From: Bacillota bacterium
GTDB lineage: Bacteria > Bacillota > Clostridia > Christensenellales > UMGS416
DNA: 64,000 nt
Direction: 5' to 3'
Assembly: GCA_023398815.1 (NCBI GenBank)
Contig: JAEWRW010000037.1
Span: 62,001-126,000 of the forward strand
The translations under genes and the position numbers were made by a program. Below the pieces are notes generated by a model. It ran no database searches, was not told the origin of the DNA, and saw only the letters and a program-made list of their open reading frames with translations. Below are positions 8,296 through 15,963 of this stretch, piece by piece (within the stretch, counting starts at the first letter, position 1; every line of letters begins with the position of its first letter).

Positions 8296-9816
8296 ATGCG
8301 TTTGCGTCGTGTTTTTTCTGTTTTTGTGTCTCTGGTATTGGTGCTGGCCGCGCTGCCGCCCACGGTTGCTCTGGCGGCTGCCGATGTGAGCATCGTGTCG
8401 ACCAGTGTGAACCCAACCACGCTCTCAGGTGCCGGTGAGGTGACATTGAGCGTCGGGGTGAAGGTGGCTGACAACAGCGCCGACAAGGCCACCGGCGTTT
8501 ATGTGGCCCGCGACGGTGACCGTCTCAGCGATGTCTATGACATTGACGCAGGTGACGAGCAGACGATCTCCTGCACGTTGCCGGTCTCGGAAGACGACTT
8601 GGGCCACAGCATCTCCCTGCAGCTGCTGTGGGATGGCGGTGGTAGCCTGTCCTTCTCCGTCAAGGTGGAGGGGGAGGAAGCCGCCGAGCCTGAGGTGTCC
8701 TTCTCCCGGTCCTTCAGCCAGTCCAGCGCCGCCAAGGGGTCGGAGGTCACCATCTCCTACAAGATCTCCAACACCGGCTCTGTTCCGATCACCGACTTGG
8801 TGGTGACCGACGAGAAGGCCGGCGATGTCAGCCTCACCTACTCCAAGCTCAGCGCCGGCAAGTCCAAGACGCTCACTTACAAGCATACGATGGACTCTGA
8901 CCTGACCTCCGAGCCGAAGCTCACCTATGAGGCCAACGGCAAGACCTACACCAAGTCACTCTCAGCAAAGACCGTGAGCCTTTCCACCGCCGACATGGAC
9001 GTGGTGCTGGAGGCCAGCCAGTCCGAGGTTGCCTCCGGGGGTGAGATCACCCTGAGCTGTTCCATCACCAACACCGGAAACCTGAATCTCAAGAGCATTA
9101 CGGTCAGCGACGACACCCTGGGCAGTGATCTGTTCACCACCTCTTCGCTCAAGACCGGTATCCGCAAGGAGTTCACCAAGAGCGTCACCCTAACGGAGAC
9201 GACGAAGTTCCGCTTCGTGGTGACCGCCAAGGACTCCGACGGCAACACCTACACCTTCCGCTCAAACTCCGAGACGGTCAAAATCTCCGGCGCGGAGGAG
9301 ACGGCCCCGGCCGCCGACTATGACCTGGAAATTCTGGCCAGCAGCGACACCCTGCAGCTGACCCAGCCCGGGGATGTCAATTTCACCATCACCGTCAACA
9401 ACAAGTCCGACGCCTCGGTGGCTGACGTTAAAATTGTGGACCAGGACGGGGTGGTCATCAAGGAGTTTGACATCCTGCCCGTGGGTGAAAATCCCTTTGT
9501 CTACCGCGCCAGCGTGACCCAGACCACGGACTTCAACTTCTATGCGGTGGTGGAGGGGGAGAACGGCGAATACCGCGTGGCGTCCGGCCCGGTGGAGATC
9601 ACCGTGACCGACGGCGCTGCCTCTGCCAGCCCCACTGCCAGCATTGAGCCATCTCCCTCGGCCACGCAGGTGACCGGCGGCAGCAATGGTAGCCTCGGGT
9701 CCCTGATGGTGGCGTTGCTCATCGTGGGCTTCCTCATCGTCATCACGGTCATCGTGCTGGTCGTCATGATCCTCAAGGACAAGCGCCAGCGTGAGCAGCC
9801 CGCCCGACGGCGCTAG
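8296..9816 (+). CDS. Membrane-anchored extracellular protein with tandem CARDB/DUF11-like domains
   Basis: A 506-residue secreted protein: signal peptide (VFSVFVSLVLVLAALPPTVALA), then about four beta-sandwich repeats of ~110 residues, each with the pattern of cell-adhesion related (CARDB/DUF11) domains - for example GSEVTISYKISNTGSVPITD, GGEITLSCSITNTGNLNLKS and PGDVNFTITVNNKSDASVAD - then a Ser/Thr/Pro linker and one C-terminal membrane helix (LMVALLIVGFLIVITVIVLVV) with a basic cytoplasmic tail. There is no LPXTG motif. The start at 8296 is preferred over 8236 because GGAGG precedes it and a signal peptide follows directly. It is divergent from the cell-wall carboxypeptidase; both have a C-terminal membrane anchor with basic tail, so they may act together at the envelope (inference). 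Confidence 0.75.
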   Translation: MRLRRVFSVFVSLVLVLAALPPTVALAAADVSIVSTSVNPTTLSGAGEVTLSVGVKVADNSADKATGVYVARDGDRLSDVYDIDAGDEQTISCTLPVSEDDLGHSISLQLLWDGGGSLSFSVKVEGEEAAEPEVSFSRSFSQSSAAKGSEVTISYKISNTGSVPITDLVVTDEKAGDVSLTYSKLSAGKSKTLTYKHTMDSDLTSEPKLTYEANGKTYTKSLSAKTVSLSTADMDVVLEASQSEVASGGEITLSCSITNTGNLNLKSITVSDDTLGSDLFTTSSLKTGIRKEFTKSVTLTETTKFRFVVTAKDSDGNTYTFRSNSETVKISGAEETAPAADYDLEILASSDTLQLTQPGDVNFTITVNNKSDASVADVKIVDQDGVVIKEFDILPVGENPFVYRASVTQTTDFNFYAVVEGENGEYRVASGPVEITVTDGAASASPTASIEPSPSATQVTGGSNGSLGSLMVALLIVGFLIVITVIVLVVMILKDKRQREQPARRR

Positions 9817-9834
9817 GCAACGGAATGCAAACGG

Positions 9835-9864
9835 AAAAAGGAGAGGCGAGTGCCTCTCCTTTTT
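9835..9864 (+). terminator. Intrinsic terminator
   Basis: Thirteen-base perfect stem (AAAAAGGAGAGGC, loop GAGT) ending in five T, 18 bases after the surface-protein stop. Nearly the same hairpin recurs at 10130-10158. Confidence 0.9.
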
Positions 9865-9866
9865 CG

Positions 9867-10125
9867 TGTCGACAAAGCCGACACGCTCGCCTTCGTCGCG
9901 TTCGCGCCGAAGGCGAATGGGATGTACTTGTGATAGCGTCAATTTCGTCGTCCGCCGCGCATGTCGCCGGGCGACGGAAAACCGACCTTCTCATGCGAGT
10001 TTTTCCGAAGAGAACGTTGCCCGTGGGCGGAAAGGCCACTTTCCATTGTACCAACAGTAGTGTTCCTCCCGCCGAATGAATCGGCGCTCGGTTCTGTTCT
10101 TTCTGCGCGAAATGGTTTGTCGACA
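9867..10125. mobile_element. MITE-like inverted-repeat element, copy 1
   Basis: A 259-bp non-coding element bounded by TGTCGACAAA (9867-9876) and its exact inverse TTTGTCGACA (10116-10125). Inside are consecutive hairpins: 9887-9895/9908-9916 (TCGCCTTCG), 9946-9954/9968-9976 and CGCCGA-ATGAA-TCGGCG (10070-10086). A second, 262-bp copy with the same ends lies at 56999-57260, and a 24-base block (10063-10086) is identical between them. Both copies sit between convergent genes. It encodes no protein. It could be a non-autonomous transposable element or a repeated structured RNA; I cannot tell which family it belongs to. Confidence 0.65.
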
Positions 10126-10129
10126 GCCT

Positions 10130-10158
10130 AAAAGGAGAGGCGAGAGCCTCTCCTTTTT
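10130..10158 (-). terminator. Intrinsic terminator for the fucosidase gene
   Basis: Twelve-base perfect stem AAAAGGAGAGGC with loop GAGA, symmetric enough to work on both strands. It is almost the same as the hairpin at 9835-9864, so the inverted-repeat element is framed by twin terminators. Confidence 0.8.
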
Positions 10159-10177
10159 GGTGTTTGTGTTGTGGGGA

Positions 10178-11485
10178 TTACTTCAGGAACAGCTCAATGA
10201 CCGGCACGGCGACGTTGGGCTTCTGGATGGGTAGCTCCAGGGTCAGCAGTCCCTTCTTCCCTGGCACATCGATGCCAAAACCAGCCTCGTCGTCTCGGTC
10301 GTATTCAATGCGCTTGACTTCCGAGGCGTCGTTCAAGAGTTGGGCGTACTCCACCTTGCCGGCGAAGCCATCGAGATGGAGGTGACGGAAGGGCCAGGCA
10401 AACACGTGCACGTAGAGGCGGTTAGTCGTGGGGTTGTAGGTGAGGCGGCAATCCTGCGGGCACTGGAACTGGGCCGGTGCCTGGGTGCAGCCATAGATGG
10501 AGCGGCTGTGCCGGCGCATCCACTGGCCAATGCCCCTGAGGCGGTCGATGGCCCGCTCATCAAACTCACCCCGGCCGGTGGGGCCGACATTCAGGAGCAG
10601 GTTGCCGCCCTTGCTGACGGTGTCCGCCAGCATCTGCACCAGCATCTCCACGCTCTTCCAGGTGTATTCGTCGCGGTAGTAGCCCCAGGAGCCTGAGAAG
10701 GTCTGGCAGGCCTCCCACACCACGGGCTGGCCGCCTACGGTAGGCCACTCGCGAGGCTGGTATTGCTCGGGGGTGCGCAGGTCCTGCTCAATGTTGAGCC
10801 GGTCGTTCATGATGATGTGGGGCTGATGGCTACGCACCAGGTCGATGAGCCGCTGGCTCTGCCATTCCTCCACACTCTTGCCGGCAAACTCCTTGGTCGC
10901 CGCCACCGAGAAGTCGTACCACAGGATGTCAACCTTGCCAAAGCCGGTCATCAGCTCTTTGGTTTGGGCGTACAGGTAGTCGGCGTATTTGCGGATGTCC
11001 CGCTGGGCGCTCTGGCGCACAAAGTCGGGGTTGTTGCGCTGGGGGTGGCAGTTATCCACGGTGTATTCGAGGTGGTGCCAATCCAGCAGCGAGTGGTAGA
11101 AGCCGACCTTCATTCCCTCCTGGCGGAAGGCATCGACCATGGGGCGCAGCACATCCCGGCCATAGGGGGTGTTGGTGGCCTTGTAATCGGTCATCGCGGT
11201 GTCCCACAGGCAGAAGCCCTCGTGGTGCTTGGTCGTCACCACGAAGTATTTCATGCCGGCGTTGCGGGCCTCCGCCGCCCACAGCGCCGGATCATAGAGA
11301 TCGGGGTCGAAGTGGCGGAAGTACTGCTCATAAGTCTCGTCGTCAATCTGCTCCATGCTCTTGATCCACTCATGCCGGGCGGCCAGGGAATAGGTCCCCC
11401 AGTGGATGAAGAGCCCGAACCGGTCGTTTTGAAACCAGGCGGTGTCGCCGGGGGTGGGCTTGGGCGTAATCACATCATATGGCAT
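10178..11485 (-). CDS. Alpha-L-fucosidase (glycoside hydrolase family 29)
   Basis: A 435-residue cytoplasmic retaining glycosidase that releases L-fucose from glycans. Family motifs: RFGLFIHWGTYSLAARHEW near residues 22-40, GMKYFVVTTKHHEGF, the nucleophile Asp in DILWYDFSV (about residue 188) and the GGNLLLNVGPTGRGEF segment. There is no signal peptide, so it should act on imported short fuco-oligosaccharides. The start at 11485 (MPYDVITPKPTP) has AAGGAGG upstream; a longer in-frame start at 11632 would run through the tRNA promoter region and is rejected. There is no fucose permease or catabolic gene next to it. Confidence 0.92.
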   Translation of the reverse strand: MPYDVITPKPTPGDTAWFQNDRFGLFIHWGTYSLAARHEWIKSMEQIDDETYEQYFRHFDPDLYDPALWAAEARNAGMKYFVVTTKHHEGFCLWDTAMTDYKATNTPYGRDVLRPMVDAFRQEGMKVGFYHSLLDWHHLEYTVDNCHPQRNNPDFVRQSAQRDIRKYADYLYAQTKELMTGFGKVDILWYDFSVAATKEFAGKSVEEWQSQRLIDLVRSHQPHIIMNDRLNIEQDLRTPEQYQPREWPTVGGQPVVWEACQTFSGSWGYYRDEYTWKSVEMLVQMLADTVSKGGNLLLNVGPTGRGEFDERAIDRLRGIGQWMRRHSRSIYGCTQAPAQFQCPQDCRLTYNPTTNRLYVHVFAWPFRHLHLDGFAGKVEYAQLLNDASEVKRIEYDRDDEAGFGIDVPGKKGLLTLELPIQKPNVAVPVIELFLK

Positions 11486-11594
11486 TGCCGTTCCTCCTTC
11501 GCGTGGATGGAGTGACAATTCTACGCCTCTGCCCAAAGTCCTTTGTGCGCTTTGTGGAACGTCAAACCCACGACAAAACCACAGGCACGAGGTG

Positions 11595-11623
11595 TTGACA
11601 AGGGCACATCGCTCGTTTATAAT
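11595..11623 (+). promoter_or_regulatory. Consensus promoter of the tRNA operon
   Basis: Perfect TTGACA and perfect TATAAT with a 17-nt spacer, about 20 bases upstream of the first tRNA. Confidence 0.92.
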
Positions 11624-11643
11624 AAAACCCACGCGCCAGACGC

Positions 11644-11719
11644 GGGAGCATAGCTCAGCTGGTAGAGCATTCGGTTTACATCCGACAGGTCGTAGGTTCG
11701 AGTCCTACTGTTCCCACCA
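11644..11719 (+). tRNA. tRNA-Val (anticodon UAC)
   Basis: Seven-base acceptor GGGAGCA pairs with TGTTCCC; the D arm GCTC...GAGC, the anticodon loop TTTACAT (anticodon TAC) and the T arm with GGTTCGAGTCC are all present; CCA is encoded. It is the first of four tRNAs under one promoter. Confidence 0.95.
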
Positions 11720-11750
11720 GCGCGTTGCTCAACCCACGGGGTGTGGATAT

Positions 11751-11826
11751 GCGGGAATAGCTCAACGGCTAGAGCGTCGCCTTGCCATGGCGAAGGTTGC
11801 GGGTTCGAATCCCGTTTCCCGCTCCA
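11751..11826 (+). tRNA. tRNA-Gly (anticodon GCC)
   Basis: Acceptor GCGGGAA pairs with TTCCCGC; anticodon stem TCGCC/GGCGA encloses TTGCCAT (anticodon GCC); T loop GGTTCGAATCC; CCA encoded. Confidence 0.95.
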
Positions 11827-11840
11827 ATTTTTCTTTGTGT

Positions 11841-11915
<75 letters not shown>

Positions 11916-11925
11916 TTTTTCTTTT

Positions 11926-12012
11926 GCCGAAGTGGCGAAACTGGCAGACGCAAGGGACTTAAAATCCCTCGCTCGAGAGGGTGTGCGGGTTCGAGCCCCG
12001 CCTTCGGCACCA
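11926..12012 (+). tRNA. tRNA-Leu (anticodon UAA)
   Basis: Class II tRNA with a long variable arm (CTCGAGAG region). Acceptor GCCGAAG pairs with CTTCGGC; anticodon loop CTTAAAA (anticodon TAA) on AGGGA/TCCCT; CCA encoded. Confidence 0.95.
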
Positions 12013-12046
12013 TTGCGTATGCCACCTTCAGTGGTCACAACCACAG

Positions 12047-12076
12047 AAACAGACCGGCTCATGTCGGTCTGTTTTT
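12047..12076 (+). terminator. Terminator of the tRNA operon
   Basis: Stem AAACAGACCG / CGGTCTGTTT with an 8-base loop followed by a run of six T. Confidence 0.9.
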
Positions 12077-12154
12077 TCGTATGCGGGTGAGAGGAGGCGG
12101 TTGTCTTTTACCCTCTCTACCCAGGAATGTGAGACGAAAGTGAAGGTTTCCAGC

Positions 12155-12187
12155 GAACGGGCTTCCCAAGGGAAGCCCGTTCTTGTT
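12155..12187 (+). terminator. Second terminator-like hairpin
   Basis: Perfect 12-base stem GAACGGGCTTCC / GGAAGCCCGTTC with loop CAAG, followed by a T-rich tail (TTGTTT). Probably a back-up terminator for the tRNA operon that shields the regulator gene downstream. Confidence 0.7.
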
Positions 12188-12220
12188 TCTGCGGCGCATG
12201 GTTTTATTTAGGTAGCCCTC

Positions 12221-12249
12221 TTGACAATATACGCCAGGTGCATTATATT
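12221..12249 (+). promoter_or_regulatory. Promoter of the TetR regulator operon
   Basis: Perfect TTGACA, 17-nt spacer and -10 TATATT; transcription would start near 12256, inside the palindrome at 12252-12264. Confidence 0.8.
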
Positions 12250-12251
12250 AA

Positions 12252-12264
12252 ATTGAGATTCAAT
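12252..12264 (+). promoter_or_regulatory. Candidate TetR operator
   Basis: ATTGA-GAT-TCAAT palindrome over the expected start of transcription of the TetR gene, with a further TTCAA half-site at 12274. This placement suits negative autoregulation. The link to the regulator is inferred from position only. Confidence 0.5.
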
Positions 12265-12299
12265 GAAAAATAATTCAACGAAAACGCGGGGTTTGCTGC

Positions 12300-12881
12300 A
12301 TGGGGATTCGCGACGAACAAAAGGAGAAGCGGCGGCAGGAGATTTTGGTGGCGGCGCTGGATCTCTTTATCCGCAACGGCTACGCTGCCACCAAGGTCAG
12401 CGACATCGCGCGGCAGGTCGGCATGAGCGCGGGGCTCCTGTTTCACTATTTTGAATCCAAAGAAGCGCTCTACGAGGAACTCATCCGCATGGGCGTCGCC
12501 GGACCCATGGGGATGATGGAATCGCCCGAGAGCGACCCGCTACGGTTTTTTGAGCGCGTGACGGAGCAGATTTTGGAGCACCTGCGCACCCAGCCCTTTG
12601 TCGCTAAAATGTTTGTGCTCATGGGCCAGGCCATGTACAACGAGGCAGCACCCCAGCGTGTGAAGGATCTCCTGAAGGGCTTTGACATCTACACCCCGTC
12701 CATCCGGTTGATCCGGCAGGGGCAGGGGAGTGGCACCATCCGCGAGGGCGACCCCGGCGCATTGGCCATCGCCTTCTGGTGCGCCATTCAGGGCATAGCG
12801 GAGCAGATGGCGGTGAAACCCGACATGCCCTGCCCGGAGAGCAGCTGGATCATTGATATCATAAGGAGGCATCCATCATGA
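12300..12881 (+). CDS. TetR/AcrR family transcriptional regulator
   Basis: A 193-residue regulator. N-terminal helix-turn-helix (residues ~10-55): RRQEILVAALDLFIRNGYAATKVSDIARQVGMSAGLLFHYFESKEALYEEL shown here by its key parts AALDLFIRNGYAATKVSDIA and LLFHYFESKEALY; the C-terminal part is a variable ligand-binding helical domain. It overlaps the next gene by four bases (ATGA), so it is co-transcribed and translationally coupled with the phytoene-desaturase-like enzyme, which it probably regulates together with itself through the palindrome at 12252-12264. Confidence 0.88.
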   Translation: MGIRDEQKEKRRQEILVAALDLFIRNGYAATKVSDIARQVGMSAGLLFHYFESKEALYEELIRMGVAGPMGMMESPESDPLRFFERVTEQILEHLRTQPFVAKMFVLMGQAMYNEAAPQRVKDLLKGFDIYTPSIRLIRQGQGSGTIREGDPGALAIAFWCAIQGIAEQMAVKPDMPCPESSWIIDIIRRHPS

Positions 12882-14362
12882 AAAAGGTACTCATCGTTGG
12901 CGCAGGCATTGCGGGGCTTTCAGCGGGCATCTACGCCCGGCAGAGCGGCTTTGACGTGACCATCCTCGAGGGTCACACCATCCCCGGTGGCGCTTCCACG
13001 AGCTGGCGGCGCAAGGGCTACCTCTTTGAGGGCGGCATGCACTGGCTGACCGGCTCCTCCCCCCAAACGGAGCTTCACGCCCTCTGGCGGGAGGTCGGTG
13101 CCCTCGATGACAGCGTGCGTGTCTACAACCGTGACCCCTTCACCCGGATGGAATTGGGTGGCACGACGGTCTGCCTGTACCGCGACGTCGATCGGCTGCG
13201 CCAACACTTTCTGGAGATCGCCCCGGAGGATGGGGCGGAAATCAAACGCCTGTGCAGGGACATCGCGCACTTCCAATCCATGGGAATGCCGGTCACCGAT
13301 CTGAAGGGCCTCCGGGTTCAAAAGCGCCGCTCTCAGTCCCTCGCGGCGCTGCCGGCCATGCTGGCCGCGATGCCCCGGCTGTCCTTTTACGCGGGCCTGA
13401 CGGTCGGTGAATACGCGGCCCGCTTCCAAAACCCCGCCCTGCGGCAGGCATTGGAAAGTGTCGTTGGGGCGGACTACGTCGCAACCAGCGTCGTTTTCAC
13501 CCTGGCGACCTACGCGGCCGGCGATGGCGGGTACCCCGAGGGCGGCTCGCTGGCGATGGCAAGGCGCATGGCCGACAAGTTTGTGAAGCTCGGCGGGGCC
13601 ATTCGGTACAACACCCCGGTGCGCAACGTCATCGTCCGCGATGGCGCGGCCGTCGGCGTGGAGCTCGAAGGTGGGGCGGAGGAGGCCGACGCGGTGATCG
13701 TGACGCAGGACACGCTGGCGGCTGTCGATCGCCTGTTTGACCCGCCGATCCGGGAGCCGTGGGTGGAACGGATGAAGCAGACAACCGTGCCGTCACTCAA
13801 TACCTTCCTCAGCATCGGCGTGGAAGCCAACCTCGCTGACCTTCCGGAGAGCGTGCAGTTTGAGGCCGATGTGCCACTTACCTGCGGCGGCATCGAGCAG
13901 AGGATCATCGGGATCAACAACTATTCCACCTACCCGGGCTACGCGCTCGCTGGCTGCACGGCCCTCACCGCTTTCTTTGGCGGGGACACCTACGAGTTTT
14001 GGAAAACCTGCCGCGAAAACGGCACCTACGCGGCGGAGAAGGAAAAGCTGGCGATGGCATTCATAGACCTCCTCGCCCGGAAGTACCCGCAGACGGCTGG
14101 CAAGGTGGCCGTGTGGGACGTGGCGACGCCTTTGACCTACGAGCGGTATCTCCACTCCTACAAAGGGTCGTGGATGACGATCATGGGTAAGGGCATGCCT
14201 GCCAAGCCCTACCCCTGCAAGCCGGAGGGCATCCGAAACGTCTACTTCGCCGGCCAGCGGCTGCGTGCGCCGGGTGGGCTGCCCGTTGCGCTGACGACCG
14301 GCCGAACCGCCGCCCAGCACCTGTGCCTTGATACCGACACGGTCTTTCAGGGGGCCACCTGA
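12878..14362 (+). CDS. Phytoene desaturase-like NAD(P)/FAD-dependent oxidoreductase
   Basis: A 494-residue flavoprotein of the CrtI/retinol-saturase type. The FAD motif VLIVGAGIAGLSAGIYARQS starts at residue 4, followed by LEGHTIPGGAST, the GG(A/T) motif typical of carotenoid desaturase-like enzymes; the C-terminal FAD-binding block reads VYFAGQRLRAPGGLPVALTT. AAGGAGG precedes the start, and the gene overlaps the TetR gene by four bases. There are no crtB/crtE-type carotenoid genes nearby, so a carotenoid role is unlikely; members near TetR regulators often act on lipid- or polyprenyl-like molecules, but the substrate is unknown here. Confidence 0.8.
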   Translation: MKKVLIVGAGIAGLSAGIYARQSGFDVTILEGHTIPGGASTSWRRKGYLFEGGMHWLTGSSPQTELHALWREVGALDDSVRVYNRDPFTRMELGGTTVCLYRDVDRLRQHFLEIAPEDGAEIKRLCRDIAHFQSMGMPVTDLKGLRVQKRRSQSLAALPAMLAAMPRLSFYAGLTVGEYAARFQNPALRQALESVVGADYVATSVVFTLATYAAGDGGYPEGGSLAMARRMADKFVKLGGAIRYNTPVRNVIVRDGAAVGVELEGGAEEADAVIVTQDTLAAVDRLFDPPIREPWVERMKQTTVPSLNTFLSIGVEANLADLPESVQFEADVPLTCGGIEQRIIGINNYSTYPGYALAGCTALTAFFGGDTYEFWKTCRENGTYAAEKEKLAMAFIDLLARKYPQTAGKVAVWDVATPLTYERYLHSYKGSWMTIMGKGMPAKPYPCKPEGIRNVYFAGQRLRAPGGLPVALTTGRTAAQHLCLDTDTVFQGAT

Positions 14363-14443
14363 TCCGCTTGCACCAGCGGATGCCCAAGGTTTGAGCTTCC
14401 TTTCCTGCCGGTCGCGGGGGTTCCCCGGTTGGTCGGCCGCATT

Positions 14444-14489
14444 GGCACATCGACACTGCACCAAAAGTCAGTGCTGATGTGCCTTTTTT
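14444..14489 (+). terminator. Terminator of the TetR operon
   Basis: Outer stem GGCACATC / GATGTGCC with an inner CACTG / CAGTG stem, followed by seven T. Confidence 0.9.
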
Positions 14490-14530
14490 TGCTTAAATCT
14501 TTGCTCCATCCATTTTATGGAAGAAAAGAG

Positions 14531-14560
14531 TTTACAAGCAGCACTTTAGCATCATAAAAT
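14531..14560 (+). promoter_or_regulatory. Promoter of the MFS transporter gene
   Basis: -35 TTTACA, 18-nt spacer, -10 TAAAAT; start of transcription would be only ~25 bases before the start codon. Confidence 0.55.
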
Positions 14561-14589
14561 AGGAACCACAAAAACGACGGGGGACCGGT

Positions 14590-15867
14590 GTGAATCTGCT
14601 GAAGGTTTTGGCCAAGCGAAACGTCGCGCTGCTCCTGGGTGCGCAGAGCGTCTCGGCCATGGGCAGCATTGTGCAGAGCTTCGCGCTCTCGCTCTTTGTG
14701 CTGGCCAGCGGCTCGGGCGTCAAGTTCGCCACGGTGCTGGCCGTCGGCATGATTCCGCGGCTCTTTGGCCCGCTGACCGGTGTGGTGGTGGATCGGGTGA
14801 ACCGCAAGCGGTTGCTGGTGGTGCTCGATGTGCTGGCAGGCATTCTGACGGTGGCATTTGCGCTCTATCACCGGTTTGTGGCCGAGCTTTCTCTGCCGGC
14901 CATCTATCTGCTGGTGCTGCTGTCTTCGTCGCTGCAGGCCTTTGACGACCCGGCCATCAGTGCCATCCTGCCAGATTTGGTGGAGAGTGACGATCTCACC
15001 GACGCCAACAGCGTGTCGTCCACCATCTCCAATGCCTCCTACATCGTCATGCCGGTGCTGGCGGCTCTGCTCTACAACGGCGTTGGCCTCTTTGTGGTCA
15101 TGCTCTTCAATGGCGCCAGCTTCTTCCTCTCCGCCCTGCTGGAAGGGGGCCTTCGCTACCAATGGAAACCCCAACCGGCGGAGGCGCGCACGTCGTTTCG
15201 CCGCTCCTTTGCTGAGGGCATGGGTGCCATTGCCGGCAGCCGGGAGCTCATCCTCATCGTCGTAGTCAGCGTGCTCGCCAATCTGGCGCTCAATCCCTTC
15301 CTCAACGTGGGCATTCCCTATATGATCCGCATCAACCTGGGCGCGTCGGAGGGGCTGTATGGCCTGTCCCAGTCGCTGGTCTTCGTGGGGCCGGTGGTGG
15401 GGTCGGTGCTGGCAAGCGTGCTCCTGAAGCGGGTGGACTACAAGCCGCTGTTGACCTGGGTGCTGGCGCTGGATGCGGTGCTGGTGGCCGCTGCTGCTCT
15501 GTGTGTCTATGACACCCACGGCACGTTTGGCCCCGTGCGCTACGCGGCGTTGTGCCTCATGGGTTTTGCGGTCATCGCCACCATGGCGCTGGCCAGCGTT
15601 GGCACCGTCACCGCCATGCAGAAGCTGGTGCCCGGCCAACTGCTGGGCCGGGTGGGTGGCGCGGTCACGTCCATGGCCATGCTCGCCATCCCGCTGGGGC
15701 AGTGGCTCTATGGCTTTGGCCTGGATCACTGGAACGCCACGGGGACGGGGCTGCTCTTTGCCTGGCTGGTGTTCGTGGGGTTCGCGTTTTCCTTGGTGGT
15801 GTGGCAGACGCTGCCGAAGCCCAAGGACACCAAGGGCAGTGCGAGTGGCGGCTCCCTGCCGGGGTAG
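14590..15867 (+). CDS. Major facilitator superfamily transporter (drug efflux-like)
   Basis: A 425-residue membrane protein with about 12 predicted helices and a GTG start preceded by GGGGGA. The loop between helices 2 and 3 carries the MFS signature in a divergent form (LFGPLTGVVVDRVNRKRLL), as in the macrolide-efflux/enterobactin-exporter-like branch. A central basic loop (YQWKPQPAEARTSFRRSF) separates the two halves. It stands alone between two terminators with its own promoter. The exported compound cannot be inferred; an antibiotic or metabolite exporter is likely from the family. Confidence 0.82.
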   Translation: MNLLKVLAKRNVALLLGAQSVSAMGSIVQSFALSLFVLASGSGVKFATVLAVGMIPRLFGPLTGVVVDRVNRKRLLVVLDVLAGILTVAFALYHRFVAELSLPAIYLLVLLSSSLQAFDDPAISAILPDLVESDDLTDANSVSSTISNASYIVMPVLAALLYNGVGLFVVMLFNGASFFLSALLEGGLRYQWKPQPAEARTSFRRSFAEGMGAIAGSRELILIVVVSVLANLALNPFLNVGIPYMIRINLGASEGLYGLSQSLVFVGPVVGSVLASVLLKRVDYKPLLTWVLALDAVLVAAAALCVYDTHGTFGPVRYAALCLMGFAVIATMALASVGTVTAMQKLVPGQLLGRVGGAVTSMAMLAIPLGQWLYGFGLDHWNATGTGLLFAWLVFVGFAFSLVVWQTLPKPKDTKGSASGGSLPG

Positions 15868-15913
15868 GCGGTTTTCGCGGCCTGCGGGCGGTATGATATG
15901 GTTGAATACACCA

Positions 15914-15944
15914 AGCGCTCCTTCCGGAGGAAGGAGCGCTTTTT
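15914..15944. terminator. Bidirectional terminator between the MFS gene and nadE
   Basis: Perfect 12-base stem AGCGCTCCTTCC / GGAAGGAGCGCT with a 3-base loop, four T on the plus side and an A run on the other, placed between convergent genes. Confidence 0.85.
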
Positions 15945-15963
15945 GCGTACCTGTGAAGGGGGA

